Below, piece by piece: positions 57,891-58,500 of a stretch of 58,500 nucleotides of DNA; position 1 is the first letter of the stretch; every line of letters starts with the position of its first letter. Source of the DNA: Glandiceps talaboti (Eukaryota; Hemichordata; Enteropneusta; Spengelidae); the NCBI RefSeq assembly GCF_964340395.1, contig NC_135552.1, positions 8,935,994 to 8,994,493 of the forward strand, in the 5' to 3' direction. A program made the position numbers and the translations under genes. Below the pieces are notes generated by a model. It had not been told where the DNA came from and searched no databases. It saw only the letters and a program-made list of their open reading frames with translations.

Positions 57891-58500
57891 CAATGAATGA
57901 AAGAATAAACAATGTCACATCAACAAATAAATTTAAAACAGTTTTTTGACATTTATAAATCCAGGGAACTGTCAGGTGAATTATCCAATGCATCAACAAT
58001 CCTTTTACTCATCAGTGCATCCTTTAAATAATTAAATAAATCTTTTATTATGAATCAAACTGATAAAAACTGGGTGGAAAGTCTTGTGAAGAAGCAGAGA
58101 ACACCAAAATTCAAATCTGAAGCATCACAAGGATTTGTTACATGCATCAGTGATATGCCAAAATTGGCTTAGAAGTTTGAGGGCACACTGCTTGAATCAT
58201 GCACAATACATGGCATTGCCCACACATATCTACATGTGGTACATTTTGACACATGCCAATAAGGATATTAACAATCTAGGAAAATCAACTTGGGGAGCAA
58301 TTTCTAGTGGCAATTATTTTTTCAAATTCAATGAATCCTACATGTAATTACTGTACATCTGTCATCATGTCTATACCTCTCAGGTTGATATCTCATTTGA
58401 AGGATAATTATCTTTTGTAAAACAGCAATGTCATCCGTGGACATACTGTCATTTGTAACTATCATATTAAAAGAGGAACCAATTTTTTTAATAGCAATGC
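57891..58500. other. gene-free stretch to window end
   Basis: No supported gene or repeat. The plus frame at 58135-58347 is short, without recognised domain or splice context. Confidence 0.4.

Overview
The window looks like nuclear DNA of a marine invertebrate. It is AT-rich and very gene-poor, with GT-AG introns, tRNA-derived SINEs, many inverted-repeat DNA elements, large minisatellites and long homopolymer G/C runs. The palindrome TACATGTA / ACATGTACATGT is found almost everywhere. The only clear cellular gene is a CYP2-clan cytochrome P450 with an animal-type N-terminal anchor and three exons. A hemichordate, cephalochordate or mollusc would all fit; the sequence does not let me choose. 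No bacterial-type operons, CRISPR arrays, rRNA genes or functional tRNA genes are visible.

Layout. 1-2310: AT-rich DNA with two SINE pieces and two poly(C) runs. 3491-4557: a 38-bp minisatellite of about 28 units. 4558-19860: gene-free DNA with short tandem duplications, a 440-bp foldback and two more SINE copies. 19861-23519: two inverted-repeat elements; the second holds a triple DR1 nuclear-receptor-like site. 24100-28100: degenerate tandem repeats and two copies of a palindromic MITE family. 28915-31363: the P450 gene (+), broken by a 1-base frameshift in exon 1 and missing the usual C-terminus. 31508-32430: a 23-bp minisatellite directly behind the P450. 33246-43690: sparse DNA with a third MITE copy, SINEs, a 33-base poly(G), a (GT)30 tract and C-rich tandem repeats. 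43690-45350: a Penelope-like retroelement insertion (-). It has a 13-bp target-site duplication, identical 166-bp inverted ends, a reverse transcriptase broken at the catalytic YVDD, and an intact GIY-YIG endonuclease. 46080-48255: a zinc-finger remnant, two foldbacks and a CpG-richer stretch that may hold a promoter and first exon. 51514-51564: a good 51-nt internal exon on the minus strand, evidence of a gene whose other exons I could not find. 51704-53377: two TIR elements. 54272-57345: tandem blocks and a 30/31-bp minisatellite of about 45 units. 57445-57890: two copies of a second SINE-like family.

The genes do not form a pathway. The P450 would be an ER-bound monooxygenase if functional, the Penelope element is a parasite, and most of the rest is repeat DNA. 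The most interesting objects are the head-to-head Penelope insertion, the damaged P450, the minus-strand exon and the minisatellite that stays open in all minus-strand frames.
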